Of a stretch of DNA of 64,000 nt, positions 23,132 through 35,515 are shown in pieces (the first letter of the stretch is position 1; each line of letters begins with the position of its first letter). The notes below the pieces were generated by a model. The model made no database searches and was not told where the DNA came from. It was given only the letters and a program-made list of their open reading frames with translations. Made by a program: the position numbers and the translations under genes. Source of the DNA: Agroathelia rolfsii (taxonomy: Eukaryota; Basidiomycota; Agaricomycetes; Amylocorticiales; Amylocorticiaceae). Where the stretch lies: NCBI GenBank assembly GCA_018343915.1, contig JABRWF010000004.1, positions 3,038,001-3,102,000 on the forward strand, in the 5' to 3' direction.

Positions 23132-24601
23132 ATGAGCACACGCAAGGGCACTTCCTACCAGCCCAAAGAAGTTCCAGTCCCCTGGGCCGCTAAATCCACA
23201 GCATCCCCACCCGAAGTCACGAGAGAAGTCGCGTCGAGCTCAGCTCTGCACATTTCCAAAGAAGAAGAGGAATCAGAAGAAGAGGGCCTCTCTACACAAG
23301 CATTGCCCCCCAAAACTCCAGAAGGACAAGAAGAAGCCCCCTCTGAATACCCCTCCCCCTCTGAATTTCGCCGACGCTACACCACAGAAGCGTCATATCC
23401 TGAATCACCTGTAGTCCCACACCCTTCTCCATCTAAAAGCCGCCGAGAACGCCGTAAGGAAAAACGTAGAGAAGCTGCAGAAGAAGAAGAACCAGCACCA
23501 ATGTTGCTACCACAAGAACTTGGCCAAATTCTGGCTCTCCTTCAGTCTAACCAGGCCCGTATCCAGGCATCAATGGAACAAATGCAGGAGACACAGGCAC
23601 GCTTCGCCGACCTGCTCGAAAGAGAACAACCTGCTCCCGCTACCATCTCCTCCTCCTCTACTCCAAAAGAGATCGGGCAGTCCCCTGAAAAATGGTCAGG
23701 CAATTGGACCAAATATCAGTCCTTCGTGTTTGGCTTTGAAAACCACATCAAGCTGAACCCAGGGATTTATTCCTCTGACCAGAAAAAGGCTCAATACTTC
23801 GTAGGCCTTCTCGAAGGAGCTCCTAAAGCCTGGAGCCAAAAATTCGATGACGCCATTGATACAAAAGGGTTTAATTTCGAAAAAGACCTCTATGCCAGGT
23901 TCAAGGCATTGTACGGCGCAAGAGATTTTGGGAGGATCGCCCTCCAAAAACTTCAGGACCTAAAACAAGGGACCTCTTCTGTAGCTGACTTTACAGCCAC
24001 CTTCTCCACCCTTGCGAATCAAACCAAGCTGTCCGATGAAGATTTGAGGGTTCGTTATTGGCAGGCCTTGTCCCCCAAAATCAAGGGTGTCATTGGAGGA
24101 TATCCAAAAGAGCGCCGTAATTCCTTAGAAAGCCTAATGGAAGCAGCCATAGACGCAGAGGAAGGATTACGTGATGCCGGAGTCTGGACAGACGGGTGGA
24201 AGCCTCGACCACGATTCCAGAACACACAAGGGACCACTGCTAATCCTATCACAATCAACGCAGCACAAGCCTTACCCCCCACCCCAGCCCCTACAACAGT
24301 ACAGGGAAGCCGACGCCCTCCTAGAGACTTGAGCACGGTGCAGTGCTACAACTGCCAACAATGGGGGCATTTCGCCTCCAATTGCACCAACCCTCGGGTC
24401 TCCAGATATCAGGGCTCAAGACCACGAGTCCAGGCAGCAACTACAACTCCTGCTCCTCCTTCCACTGACCAACTCGGTACTTCGGCCGCCAATGATGATA
24501 TCAACGAGGGATCTTCTACAATGACTATGGCCGACTTACAAGCACTGGTCGAACAACAAGCAATGGCGCTTGCCACTTTTAAGGACAAAGCGGGTTTTTA
24601 G
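23132..24601 (+). CDS. gag: B2 Gag, intact
   Basis: 489 residues, MSTRKGTSYQPKEVPVPW to FKDKAGF. It would assemble the virus-like particle and bind element RNA in the cytoplasm. Residues 1-110: acidic and proline/serine-rich, with basic RRERRKEKRRE around 105-115. Residues ~125-170: coiled-coil-like QELGQILALLQSNQ..QARFADLLERE. Residues ~190-330: Gag core (KYQSFVFGFENHIKLNP, YFVGLLEGAPKAWSQKF, ARDFGRIALQKLQDL, RVRYWQALSPKIKG). Residues ~405-418: CCHC knuckle C-YN-C-QQWG-H-FASN-C. The start is the ATG shared by B1 and B4. The TAG stop follows the slippery heptamer directly. Confidence 0.95.
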   Translation: MSTRKGTSYQPKEVPVPWAAKSTASPPEVTREVASSSALHISKEEEESEEEGLSTQALPPKTPEGQEEAPSEYPSPSEFRRRYTTEASYPESPVVPHPSPSKSRRERRKEKRREAAEEEEPAPMLLPQELGQILALLQSNQARIQASMEQMQETQARFADLLEREQPAPATISSSSTPKEIGQSPEKWSGNWTKYQSFVFGFENHIKLNPGIYSSDQKKAQYFVGLLEGAPKAWSQKFDDAIDTKGFNFEKDLYARFKALYGARDFGRIALQKLQDLKQGTSSVADFTATFSTLANQTKLSDEDLRVRYWQALSPKIKGVIGGYPKERRNSLESLMEAAIDAEEGLRDAGVWTDGWKPRPRFQNTQGTTANPITINAAQALPPTPAPTTVQGSRRPPRDLSTVQCYNCQQWGHFASNCTNPRVSRYQGSRPRVQAATTTPAPPSTDQLGTSAANDDINEGSSTMTMADLQALVEQQAMALATFKDKAGF

Positions 24602-24635
24602 AAGGGTCGACGGAAAGGGCCATTTCAGCCGACCC
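24592..24635 (+). promoter_or_regulatory. B2 -1 ribosomal frameshift signal
   Basis: G-GGT-TTT at 24592-24598, gag TAG at 24599-24601, stem GGGTCG (24604-24609) with CGACCC (24630-24635). Same layout as B1 and, with another stem sequence, A1. Confidence 0.8.
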
Positions 24636-27600
24636 ATATTTGTCAAATAGATTTTCTTCTTTTCTTTCTCTTAATTCTGTTTCTATTTCTGGTGCGCATG
24701 GACAGCACCTTCATATTCCCATCATGTTCCATGGACAATTTTCTTCCCTTGTAACACTAGCTATGATTGATTCCGGGGCTTCCTCTTCATTTATTCATTC
24801 TCGCTTTGTAAAAGAAAACAAGATAAAAACAAAAAAATTACCTCGTACTATTCCTGTATATAATATAGACAATTTGCTCAATGCACAAGGCAGTATCGAA
24901 GAAATAGTCATTCTTGAAACAAGCATTGGTGGAATCCAAAAGAAGCTCCCATTTTTAGTCACAGACATCGGACCCAAGAATGTAATCCTAGGCATAGACT
25001 GGCTCCGGTTGGAAAACCCGGTAATTGATTGGTCGGCGGGGAAAGTCATGCACCCTGATCGTTTAACCATCGCCTCCAACCTTCTACCAGAATGGGCATC
25101 GGAATTTGCATCGGTATTCTCTAAAGAAGCTTCCCAGAGAATGCCACTTCAAAAACCCTGGGACCATAAGATTGAGCTCAAGGATGGTGCACAACTTCGA
25201 AGAAGCAAGGCCTACCCGCTCTCGGTAAAAGAAGAAGAAGCATTGGTAGATTACCTTAAGGAGAACCTCGAAAAGGGGTACATCAGGAAATCGGAAAGCC
25301 CGATCGCTGCCCCCATGTTCTTTGTCCCAAAAAAGAATGGCTCACTTCGTCCAGTTCAGGATTACCGAAAGCTCAACGCCAAGACAATCGAAAATGCATA
25401 TCCCCTCCCCCTCATCTCCGAACTCCAAGACAAGATGACCAAATTCAAAACATTTTGTAAAATTGATCTAAGATGGGGGTTCAATAACATTCGAATTCGA
25501 GAAGGTGATGAGTATAAGGCCGCTTTCATAACCAATAAAGGACTGTTTGAACCCACGGTTATGACCTTTGGACTATGCAATGCACCAGCAACAATGCAAA
25601 CCATGATGGACGACTTGTTCTACAAGCTCAACCAGTTGGGATGGCTGGTACATTATATTGATGACATCATTATCGGAGCACAAACGGAACCAGAGTTACG
25701 GGCACGAGTCTTAGAAGTATTGGGGATCCTCAAATCAAATGACCTGTTTGCAAACTTGGAAAAATTCGAATACGACGTCCCCAAAGTAGACATCTTGGGC
25801 GCTCTAATCTCCTTTGGCTCGATCCGAATGACCCCAGAAAAGGTTAAAGCAGTCTTAGAATGGCCGACACCCCAAAAAGTCTCAGATATCCAACGTTTCC
25901 GCGGTCTTGCCAACTACTACCGGCAGTTTATTCGAAATTTTGCACAAATATGTAAACCACTTGACCGCTTAACTGGCAAAACTGAATGGAAATGGGAACA
26001 AGAGGAACAAGAAGCTTTTGACACACTGAAGAAGGCCTTTACCTCTGCACCGGTGCTCGGAGCCTACTCCCAGACGGCGGAAACCCGACTAGAGACCGAC
26101 GCTTCTAATTTTGCTACTGGTGCAGTCCTGCTCCAGAAGCAAAAAGACAACTCCTGGCGACCAATTGCCTTCTTGTCTCAAGCCATGAACGATGCCGAGC
26201 GAAATTATGACATCTGGGACAAGGAAATGTTGGGAATAATCAGAGCTTTGGATGCATGGCGGCACTATCTCATTGGACTTCCACACCCCTTCGAAATACG
26301 GACAGACCATAAAAATTTAGAGTACTGGAAAACGGCGCGAAATCTAACTCACCGCCAAGCCAGGTGGTCTCTGTTCCTATCCGAATTCCGCTTTACAATT
26401 TCCTACCTCCGAGGATCCGAGAATGGCTGCGCTGACCCCCTTTCCCGCTGACCAGACTTCCAATGTTCCGACGAAGAAGACAACCTCGACCAGGTAGTTC
26501 TAGATCCAAAGCTATTTCGGATTAATGCCGCTAGGAGAGGGCACGTGGAGGTACAAGGAGAAAAAGGGATTCTGGACCGTATTCGAAGTAAGGCCAAGGA
26601 TGCAGAAATCGCAAACGCTTTAGGGATGGTTAAGGAACTCGGACCGGTCAAATTACAGAAGGGACTAGAAGAATGGAATGAGGAAAATGGTCTGATCCTA
26701 CATCTGGGAAAAGTCTATGTGCCACAAGATACCACCCTACGCAATGATATTATCCGCCTACATCATGATGTTCCATCGGCTGGACACCCAGGTAGACACA
26801 AAACCCTAGAACTAGTTTCTAGAAACTACTGGTGGCCCGGACTCACCAAGGCAGTTAATGATTACGTAGCCTCATGCCCAGATTGCCTTGCTTCCAAGAT
26901 GGCCCGATCAATGCCTGTAGGACCTCTGTCTCCCTTACCCACCCCCAAACGACCTTGGGAACATGTCACATCTGATATGATTGTCAAACTGCCTGAATCA
27001 CAGGGTTTCGATTCCATACTAGTAGTTGTAGATAGGCTGACAAAGATGTGCCACTTAATACCATGTGTAGAAGCGATTACAGCCTCAGAAATGGCAGACC
27101 TTTACTTGGCCCATGTGTTCCAATTACATGGCCTACCACGCCAGTGGACTTCTGATCGAGGACCCCAGTTCGCAGGAAAGGTCATGAGGGAAATCCATAA
27201 ACAGTTAGAAATCAAGACATCTCTCTCAACTGCTTATCACCCGCAGTCAGACGGTCAAACAGAGCGCCTTAATCAGGAAGTAGAAGTATATCTTCGAAAC
27301 TATGTGTCACACTGCCAAGACAATTGGGCAGGCCTTCTTCCGCTAGCTGAATTCGCGCTTAACAACCGACAACAAGCCTCTACGGGTTCTTCTCCTTTCG
27401 AAATGAATTATGGCTTCTCACCCAGAATGAACCTCACCACGGCAGGAATTCCAACTACCGAAGGAGCACAATTATGGACGGAAAAGGTTAAAGAACTCCA
27501 GGAAGACGCTAAAGCAGCCTTGGACCACGCGGCTAGCAGGATGAAGTACTTCTTCGACAAACACGCAGCAGAAATCCCTAAGTACGCTATTGGCAACAAG

Positions 27601-28134
27601 GTTTGGCTAAGCACGGAGAACATCAAGCTTACCCAGCCATCGAAGAAACTTTCTGCGAAATGGATTGGTCCCTACAGGATCACAGAACTTGTCGGAAACC
27701 GGGCAGTACGGCTTGCGATCCCAAAGAGATGGACAATACATGACGTTTTCCACGTGTCACTGATCAAGCCACATGTTCAGGTTGAATCCAGACCCCTTGC
27801 ACCTATTCCAGAAGTAGTAGAAGTCGAAGGAGAAGAAGAACATGAGGTCCTACAAATTAAGGACAGCCGGTTAAGCCCGAGGACAAAGAAGTTAGAATAT
27901 TTGGTCAAATGGAAAGGATACCCAGGAGAAGATTCGTGGGAAAAGGAAGCAAACATCACAAACGCCCTGAAACTAATCAAAGAATTCCACAAAAAGAACC
28001 CCAAAGCACCTAAACGCCTTTCGGCTGCAGTCTTTGCGGATCTCCCATTTCGACCAATAGAAAACTTCACAGAAACTACGGAAAAGATTGGAGGGACATG
28101 GGAACTTGGGATGTTCCGGAGGAAATCCCCTTAG
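24598..28134 (+). pseudogene. pol: B2 pol, one in-frame TGA, all catalytic motifs present
   Basis: 1178 codons counted from the slip site. Residue ~58: protease D-S-G-A. RT: FVPKKNGSLRPVQDY, MTFGLCNAP, and Y-I-D-D with its first Asp at ~355. RNase H: LETDASNF Asp at ~501, then AERNYDIWDKE and TDHKNLEYW. A TGA (26449-26451, ~618) replaces an arginine codon by a CGA-to-TGA change, just after RNase H. Integrase: zinc finger starting HH at ~722 (HPGRHKTLE..CPDCLASK), catalytic D ~793, D ~853, E ~889 (DD35E), GPY/F-like KWIGPYRIT, chromodomain ~1095-1145 (KKLEYLVKWKGYPGEDSWEKE). Known role of such chromodomains: directing integration to modified histones. Without the TGA this would be a complete polyprotein. 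Confidence 0.95.
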
Positions 28135-28145
28135 GAAGGGGGTAA

Positions 28146-29001
28146 TGTCATGAGAAGGGAAATTTTGCGGATTTTTCGAATATTTTCTTGTAATATTTGG
28201 ACTAGTATTTACGGAGTTATGATATTTTCTTATTCTTCCCCTTTCATTTTTCTTATTTCTCTTATAAAAATTACCCTTTAGGGCGTGGACTGTGGGCAGT
28301 GCAGTGGTCATGTGATTGGCCCTCACGTGTTCCAAGCCGCACGTCACAGGAGTAATCTCGGGGCTGCGCGAACTTCTATTTCATCATTACACACAGCCCA
28401 GGAACACAGACTTCCTCCCCTGATCAATTCCTAACGGTTACCGGTACCGGTCCAGAAACGGATCTCCACACGGATGCCCGGTGGAGTTAGGTTAAAAGAT
28501 CTTCCCCTGCATTGCCACAACTATGCTTCTATCTCCCTCTGCGCACAGACCATTCATGCTGCACACAGACCATTCAGTAGTAGTATATATAGCGTATGTA
28601 ACTTGTCCTGAAGAGCTCAGCTTTGACCTCTTCGCCTTCAGGCAAGTAACAAAGTTTGTATTCCCTTTAAAGTAGATTGCTAATAAACTTCGCCTTCAGG
28701 GTATACTCCTCAGGCCTAGGCCCTTCCCGTCCTAGCCCAACTCTCTCTCTCTCTCTCTTATACTAGGAGGCGGTGCAAATCCCCTTGTAAGCATGTGTGT
28801 GTAAAAACGTTCATAAGAGCATCGTAAGGATTTAAGCAGAGTACCCGGCGCACCCCAATAGATAAGGGATTTGCGTATCTGTGGGAAAACTTATCTCTTT
28901 AGGTACTTAGTCTTAGTGTTAAGAAGTGTTTATTGTTTGGTTGTGTCACAAGTAGGCTCCCCACGCCCAACGTAACATAGTCAAGGAGTAGACCCTTGAC
29001 A
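28146..29001 (+). repeat. B2 3' LTR
   Basis: 856 bp, same length as the 5' LTR, preceded by GGAAGGGGGTAA. It keeps AGCTTTGACCT, matching the altered B2 primer site, so the variant existed before insertion. Confidence 0.95.
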
Positions 29002-31867
29002 ATGAGGGGATTTACACCACCTCCAAATATAATGAAGAGAGAGAGAGAGAGGGAGAGGGACTGCGCTAGGACACAGGGCCTAGGCCTGAGGAGTATACCC
29101 TGAAGGCAAAGATTTTATTAGTAATCTATCTTTAAGGGAATACAGACTCTTGGTTACTTGTCTGAAGGTGAAGAGGTCAAAGCTGAGCTCTTCAGGACAA
29201 GTTACATGCCTTATTTATACTACTATAGAAGGGTCCGTGTGCAGCCTTGTTGGTCTGTGCGCAGAGGGAAATAGAAGCATTATTGAGGCAATGCAGGGGA
29301 AGATCTTTTACCCTAACTCCACTAGGCATCCATGTGGAGATCCGTTTCTAGACCGGTACTGGTAACCGTTAGGAATCAATCAGTGAAGGAAGCCTGTGTT
29401 CCTAGGCTGTGCGCGGTGATGAAGAAGAAGTGCGTGCAGCCCCGAGATTACTCCTGTGACATGCAGCTTGGAAACACGTGAGGGCCAATCACCTGACCAC
29501 TGCACTGCCCACAGTCCATGCCCTAAAGAGGTAATTTAATAAGAGAAAAATAGAAAAATAGAAAGAAAATGTGATAACTAGTTAACTAATAGTCCAAATA
29601 ATACAAGAGATAGCTTGAAAAATTGGCAAAAATTGCCTTCTCATGACACCTGTGGTGATACAGGTGTTGCAGCGAGCAGACAAGCGCACGGCAGGTTGAG
29701 CGGGAGGTCCAGCGAGATCGTGCATTGAGCAAAGAGACCAAGCGGAGACAAGAGACTAGATGAGACACTCAAGGATGCTTGAGTCCACAGATTGACCACT
29801 GGCTATGCAGCGGGTGTAGAGCTTGTTTAGGGTGATACACACTTAATTTTCCAACTACTGTAACTACTACATCAGGTACAGTAAATATATACAAAGTACA
29901 GTAGTTGTGAAAATGATAAATAAAGAAATGCAAGGAAAACAATAAAGACAATAAGTAATAGCATGTGCTGTGTGCTCTGGTAGTTGTGCCATGCTGTGCA
30001 TGGAGTCGGGGATGTGTTCTTTTGGAACCATCAGTAGTCTGATCATTGATTAGAGTGCAATCAGGAGGAAAGTCCAAGCGCAATCTTCCCAGATAGAAAG
30101 GATCTGCTGGTGTGGGCACATGGCGACTTGGGGAATGTCTTTGAGAAGTCCAGTCAGCATGTGGAATGCTCTGATGGACAGAAGTGCATTGATGATGGGA
30201 AGGAAGCGTGGGAAGGCGCTGTGTACATGGCTCTGGGGAAACATTAGCAGACACATTGGAAATGCATCCGATGCATGGGGTACATGGTGACTCAGAAGGG
30301 AGGGCATTGCTGGTGACTCCATCGTAGGTGTTTGCATAGTTGATGTGTGTGCTTGGGACATTTGGTGGCCAGGTGCATTGGCAGGTCGTGACAGTATCCC
30401 CCTACTATGTCCTAAGCCCTTAAAGGACCAGTTGAGACTCCAGACATAGGGGAGCACTATAGGCATGCAGTTTGATGAACCAGAGGAGAAAGTTGAAAAG
30501 TAAAAGTAAAAAGTAACAAATTCAAGTGAAAAAGAATAGGAATCATAACACAAGAAATTGAAGTGAAAAGGGAAAATAGCACAAAGGCACATAGAAGGGG
30601 AAAGTAAACATAAAGACAAAAGTTAAATTTCAATAAGAAAATGCACAAGGTGTAGAGAAAGTAAGAGGGATAGTAAAACAACAATTTAAATGGAAAGAAA
30701 AAGAGGAATCACGTCAAGGCACATAGAAGAAGTAAGGAAAACAGTGTAGAGCACAATGAAAGTAAAAGGAGGAAAATGCAAATTAAAAGGAATATAACAA
30801 GGATTGCAAAAGGTCAGGATTCCTGGTGGTAAATGGTGAAAAGCCAGAACTTGAAAAGGATTAATGCGATGAATGGTGAAGCATATTGTTTGTAAAGCAA
30901 AATAAAAGTGTTGGGGTGCTTGGCAAGAGCGCGTCTTCATAAAAACAATTGTATGGGGTTAACCCAAGGAAGGGGAACAGTAACACATTGAAAATGTGGA
31001 GCAACAGCCAATCATGGCAAAGAAATGCAAGAATGCAACAACAAGAAAAAAGGCCGACAAGGGCAGAATGAAAAATAGAGATGAAAACAAGAGGAATATG
31101 GCAGAGACACAGTGGGAAGGAAGAATGTTAAAAGAAAAGACAAAATGAAAAGGTTAGAATGTAACCTTTGATGGGCAAAGTGCCTGGTGCTAAGGAAAAA
31201 GTGTGATGGGCTTGCTCCTGGAATAGGTGATATATAGGGAGGACCTCTCGGAGGCTGCGGCACAAAGAGACGGATGGTACAAAGACCAGAAAGATGGGCA
31301 ACAATGCTAACAAGCATTGAAGGGACGGGTGACGATACTGGAATGTGCTGGAGGCAGGCGATGTACAGAAAATCCAATTGGAGATTGCAGCAAATGTTGA
31401 TTGGTCTGTCAATGCTCATGAGGCCAGTACAAAGCACTCCCTCTGATTTGGTGACCAGCAAAGTGCATTGCGCGGGCTGGTCTACCCAGTGGTATATGGC
31501 TTGCCAAAAGGCCCAAGAGTGGAGACAAAAACAAGAGAGAAACATGCAAACTCAAAAGAGAATCTGACACGAAGGACAGATGGTCCAAAGACCAGAAGGA
31601 CGGGCAACAATGGTGACAAGGCACCAAAGGAATGGGCAACAATGCTGATGAGCGCTGAAGGAAATGGGCAACAACACTAGAAGTATTGAAGGGACAGGTG
31701 ACGATGTTGGGGAACGCCAAAGGGCAGGTGCAAGGTGGGAAGAGAAGGTGAAACAAAAATATAAATGGACAAGCGGGGACAGCAGTGGGAGCATATCCCC
31801 CTACTTGGTAGATGTCCCATTCATCCATGATAAATATCAGGTAAGGTATACAATAGAGACAGGAAGA

Positions 31868-32876
31868 TGTCAAGGCTTGCGTACTTGACGTAACCAACAA
31901 ACGTTAACCCTCTCAAAGGTACGAGGGATGGGCTGTAAGACCCCCTTTTACAACGTATTACTAGGTTGGTTTAATAGCAGATGTGCACGTGCTCCCGTTG
32001 CTATCCTTTGTAATAGTGCTACTCGAATTCCTACTTTGTTAGGGTTGCGGTTGGTACTCTAGTGCTGGGCTTCCCGTATGCTTCCTTCATGTCAAATAGG
32101 TTTTCAAATAACTTCTTACTTGGAGTAGGCGGCTTAGCCCTCCGTGCTCTACGTATGTCTGAGAGGTCTTGTTACTGCCTCTACCTGAATGAACAGGATT
32201 TGTTTCATGCACAATGCCCCTTTATATTGAGGACTTATAATTCGGACAGCCCTCTGGTACTAGGGCTACGTATACTACTTAGATGCCCTTAAGGCCTTAC
32301 ACTAAATAGGGAAAGGAGAGAGTGTTGAATAGGCTAGGAGTAAACAAGCCTAAAGGCGAGAGTATATATTAGTGAATCTTATGTAGGGGATACAAGATGG
32401 GGGGTGCCCTTACCTGAAGGTGAGAAGGTCGAAGCTAAGGTTCAGGTAAAGGCTACAAGCTTGTATTTATACACAAAATGAAGGGCCCATGTGCAGCCTT
32501 GATGGTCTGTGCGCAGCCGGGGTTCGTAAGCAGGAACATGTAAAAATGCAGGGGCAGTGCTTTGTGCCTAAGTCCGATGAGCAGCTGATTGGAATGATGA
32601 GTCTAGTACTCCTTAGTAATCGCATAGTGATCGGAATGACCCTGGTTCCTGAGTCTAGACCTTTTGATGAAAAGGAATGATCTAGACTCCGCCTTCCTAA
32701 TATACTCTTGTCACAAGCACTCCTGTCACATGGGGCTAACACAGCCAGTCACACACACGTCAAGATGTTGCCTGCAAGGTATTTTGTCCATTTCTCAACG
32801 AATAAAAATCGTAAAAATATAATAAAAATATGTACATGTTCGTAAGAAAAGGGCGAAAAATGTCCAACTCATAACA
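31868..32876 (-). repeat. Solo LTR, family A
   Basis: 1009 bp, plus-strand ends TGTCAAGG and CATAACA, perfect TSD GAAGA (31863-31867 and 32877-32881). Inserted in C2 internal DNA. Confidence 0.95.
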
Positions 32877-33186
32877 GAAGATTGTAAGCATCTTTGATGC
32901 GGTGCCACAACAACATCATTGCAATAGTAGGCTATGCTATTGCGGAGCTACAAAACCAAAGTCCATTGTCAGGTAGCTTTACGAAGGCCAGGGGGTGTTA
33001 TGTGCACAGGTGCCATGTATTGTTTGAAGATTTCAGTTGCGATAATTTACTTCATGCTCTAAGCTCCAATGGGTGCCACGTGAGGTGAGTAATGTATATA
33101 TCATAGGCTTTAGCAAACCAAGACAGGAGCTGGCTAGGCTTGGGGGGTACTATTAATACCAAGGAGGAAAAAATAAAGGTCAATCG

Positions 33187-34059
33187 TGTCATGACCCGCC
33201 AACACACCTGGCTGCTAAACATCCCAATTGTGTATATCAACATACGCAAATACTTACAATGGAGTTACTGGTGACACCCTCCTTTCTGAGTCGCCATGTA
33301 CCCCGTGCATCGGAAGTATTTCCAATGTGGCCACCGACGTTTCCCCGGAGCCATGTGCACAGCCGCCCTTTGTGCTTCCTTCCCATTATCAATGCACTTC
33401 TGTCCATCAGAGCACTCCACATGATGACAACACTTCTTGATGCCAATCCCCAAGTCACCATGTGTCCCCACCAGCAGATCCTTCCTATCTGGGAAGATTG
33501 CGCTTGGTTCTCTCCATGATTGCACTCTGATTGACGATCAGACCGCCGATGGTTCTGAAGGAATGCACCCTTGCCTTCATGCACAGTGTAGCATGACTAC
33601 TAGAGTGCGCGGTGCATGCTATTACTTATTGTCTCTATTGTCTTTCATCCATTTCTTTATTTATCATTTTTACGACTACTATACTTCATATATATGTACT
33701 GTACCTGATGTAGTAGTTATAGTAGTTGGAAAATTAAGTGTGTTTGGCCCTAAACAAGCCCTATACCCACTGCATCATCAGCGGTCAACCTGTGGACTTG
33801 AGCGTCCTTGAGTATCTCATCTAGTATCTTGTCTCCACTTGGTCTCTCCGCTCTACACCTGATCTTGCCAGACCTTCCACTCAACCTGCCGTACGTCTGA
33901 CTGCTCGCTGTGCCACCCGTATCACCGCAGGCCCCAAGATATCAAAGAGGCAACTCCACAAACCCATAGGGCTGCCATCTGGCAGTAAGCTGCTTAGTAG
34001 TTAGCACTCCCAGAGCATCGCCGCACTGCCTGAGCTAGCTGTGAAGGCAGCTCTTGACA
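33187..34059 (+). repeat. Solo LTR, family C, plus orientation
   Basis: 873 bp, TGTCATGACC..GCTCTTGACA. TSD AATCG (33182-33186) against AATTG (34060-34064), one CpG-type change. TATATATG starts at 33689 and the primer segment AGTTGGAAAAT at 33724, again 35 bp on. Confidence 0.85.
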
Positions 34060-34521
34060 AATTGGGGACCTTGGCAATGAGCATGCGGAACCTGATGAAA
34101 GACACAGTTCGAGAGCTGTGGCGTGAGTGCATAGCGATATATGTATCCTGCAGCAGATGTGCGCAAGCTCCAAACAGGGAGAAGAAAAATGGCCAAAACT
34201 AAATGTGGCAAGGAAAGAAAAACAACAAAGTGTAAAACATCAAACAAGATGAAGAAGAGTATACAAGTATACTACAAGAAGAAGAACATTCCATATGTGT
34301 GCCATAAAAAGGAAATAAAAGCAATATAGTAAAACAAAAACACAACAAAAAACACATGCACAGGAAATAAGACAAAGTATGCAAAGTGTGAGGACAGAAA
34401 TGTACAAGGAAGATGAAGACAAAGGGGTAACAAAAGAAGATGAAAAACAAAAGGGGCTTCCTCTGCACATTGAAATTGATGATGGTGCTGTCAGGTCATG
34501 CAGCGTATTGTGTATGTATGT

Positions 34522-35380
34522 TGTCATGAGTAGGACATTTTCGCCGATTTTTCGGCTATTTTCTTGTAATATTTGGACTACTATTTAGTTAGTTATTGCA
34601 TTTTCTTTTCATTCTCTTATAACTTTTCTTATAAAATTACCCCTTTAGGGCGTGGACTGTGGGCAGTGCAGTGGTCATGTGATTGGCCCTCACGTGTTTC
34701 AAGCCGCATGTCACAGGAGTAATCTCGGGGCTGTGTGTACTTCCTTTTCACCATCACGCACAGCCTAGGAACACAGACTTCCTCCCCTGATCAATTCCTA
34801 ATGGTTACCAGTACCGGTCCGGAAACGGACCTCCACACGGATGCCCGGTGGAGTTAGGTTAAAAGATCTTCCCCTGCATTGCCACATTTACGCTTCTATC
34901 TCCCTCTGCGCACAGACCACTAAGGCTGTGCACGGACCTTTCCATAGTAGTATAAATAATGCATGTAACTTGTCCTGAAGAGCTCAGCTTCGACCTCTTT
35001 GCCTTCAGGCAAGTAAACCAAAGTTTGTATTCCTTTAATAGATTACTAATATAATCTTCGCCTTCAGGGTATTTCCTTTTGGCCTAGGCCCCTCCGTCCT
35101 AGCCCCCCCCCCTTTTCTCACTCTCTCTCTCTCTCTCCCTCTACTTTACTTGTGGGTGGTGTAAATCCCCCAGACGTGTGCGTGTGAATAAGAGCAACGA
35201 TTACGTAAGAGATAAGAAAGTACCCGGCGCACCCTCAATAGACAAAGGGATTGCATATCTGTGGGAAAACTCTTACGTAGGTACTTTAGTATTTAGTGTT
35301 AAGGAGTGTTTTGTTTGGTTATATGCACAAGTAGGCCTTCCACGCCCAACGTTGCATAGTCAAGGAGAATACCCTTGACA
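34522..35380 (+). repeat. Solo LTR, family B
   Basis: 859 bp, TGTCATGAG..CCCTTGACA, perfect TSD TATGT (34517-34521 and 35381-35385). Inserted in C2 internal DNA. Confidence 0.94.
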
Positions 35381-35515
35381 TATGTCTGGGCTGCTTCAAT
35401 TGCCAATTGGGCTGTGCGGCATGTGACACGTATGCAATAGGGTCGTGGAAGAGAACTTCTAAGTGGACCGCATGACACTGTGACTATGCAAACACTCTTG
35501 CTTCATAACATAACT

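Larger units (their letters stand above)
21800..29001 (+). mobile_element. B2: best-preserved family-B chromovirus in the window
   Basis: 7202 bp, two 856-bp LTRs that are almost identical, perfect TSD ATGAG (21795-21799 and 29002-29006). Gag is fully open; pol has one TGA. Inserted in a solo B LTR. The near-identity of the LTRs indicates recent insertion; a relative of this copy is the likeliest source of active B elements. Confidence 0.97.
21588..29648 (-). repeat. Solo LTR, family B, split by B2
   Basis: Pieces 21588-21799 and 29007-29648 (854 bp). TSD CCTGC (21583-21587) against CCTGT (29649-29653); the single difference fits CpG decay. Inserted in the C1 LTR. Confidence 0.88.
21455..30393 (-). 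repeat. Family-C LTR (C1 copy), split by a solo B LTR that carries B2
   Basis: Pieces 21455-21587 and 29654-30393 form an 873-bp LTR that on the minus strand reads TGTCACGACC..GAGCTCTTGACA-like. Left of it (21441-21454) is a C primer site, CAGTCGGAAAATAC on the plus strand; right of it is a polypurine-like complement (GTATCCCCC). One LTR with both a primer site and a polypurine tract suits an LTR shared by two tandem elements. Confidence 0.75.

Noticed and set aside
30050..30619. Long overlapping open frames on the minus strand between 29769 and 31900
   Set aside because: They run through LTR-C and C2 internal DNA, change frame between copies, and show only low-complexity hydrophobic/serine-rich composition with no domain.
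33237..33811. Several open frames of 86-124 codons on both strands in the solo LTR-C
   Set aside because: They overlap each other within an LTR and are not shared intact by the other C LTR copies.
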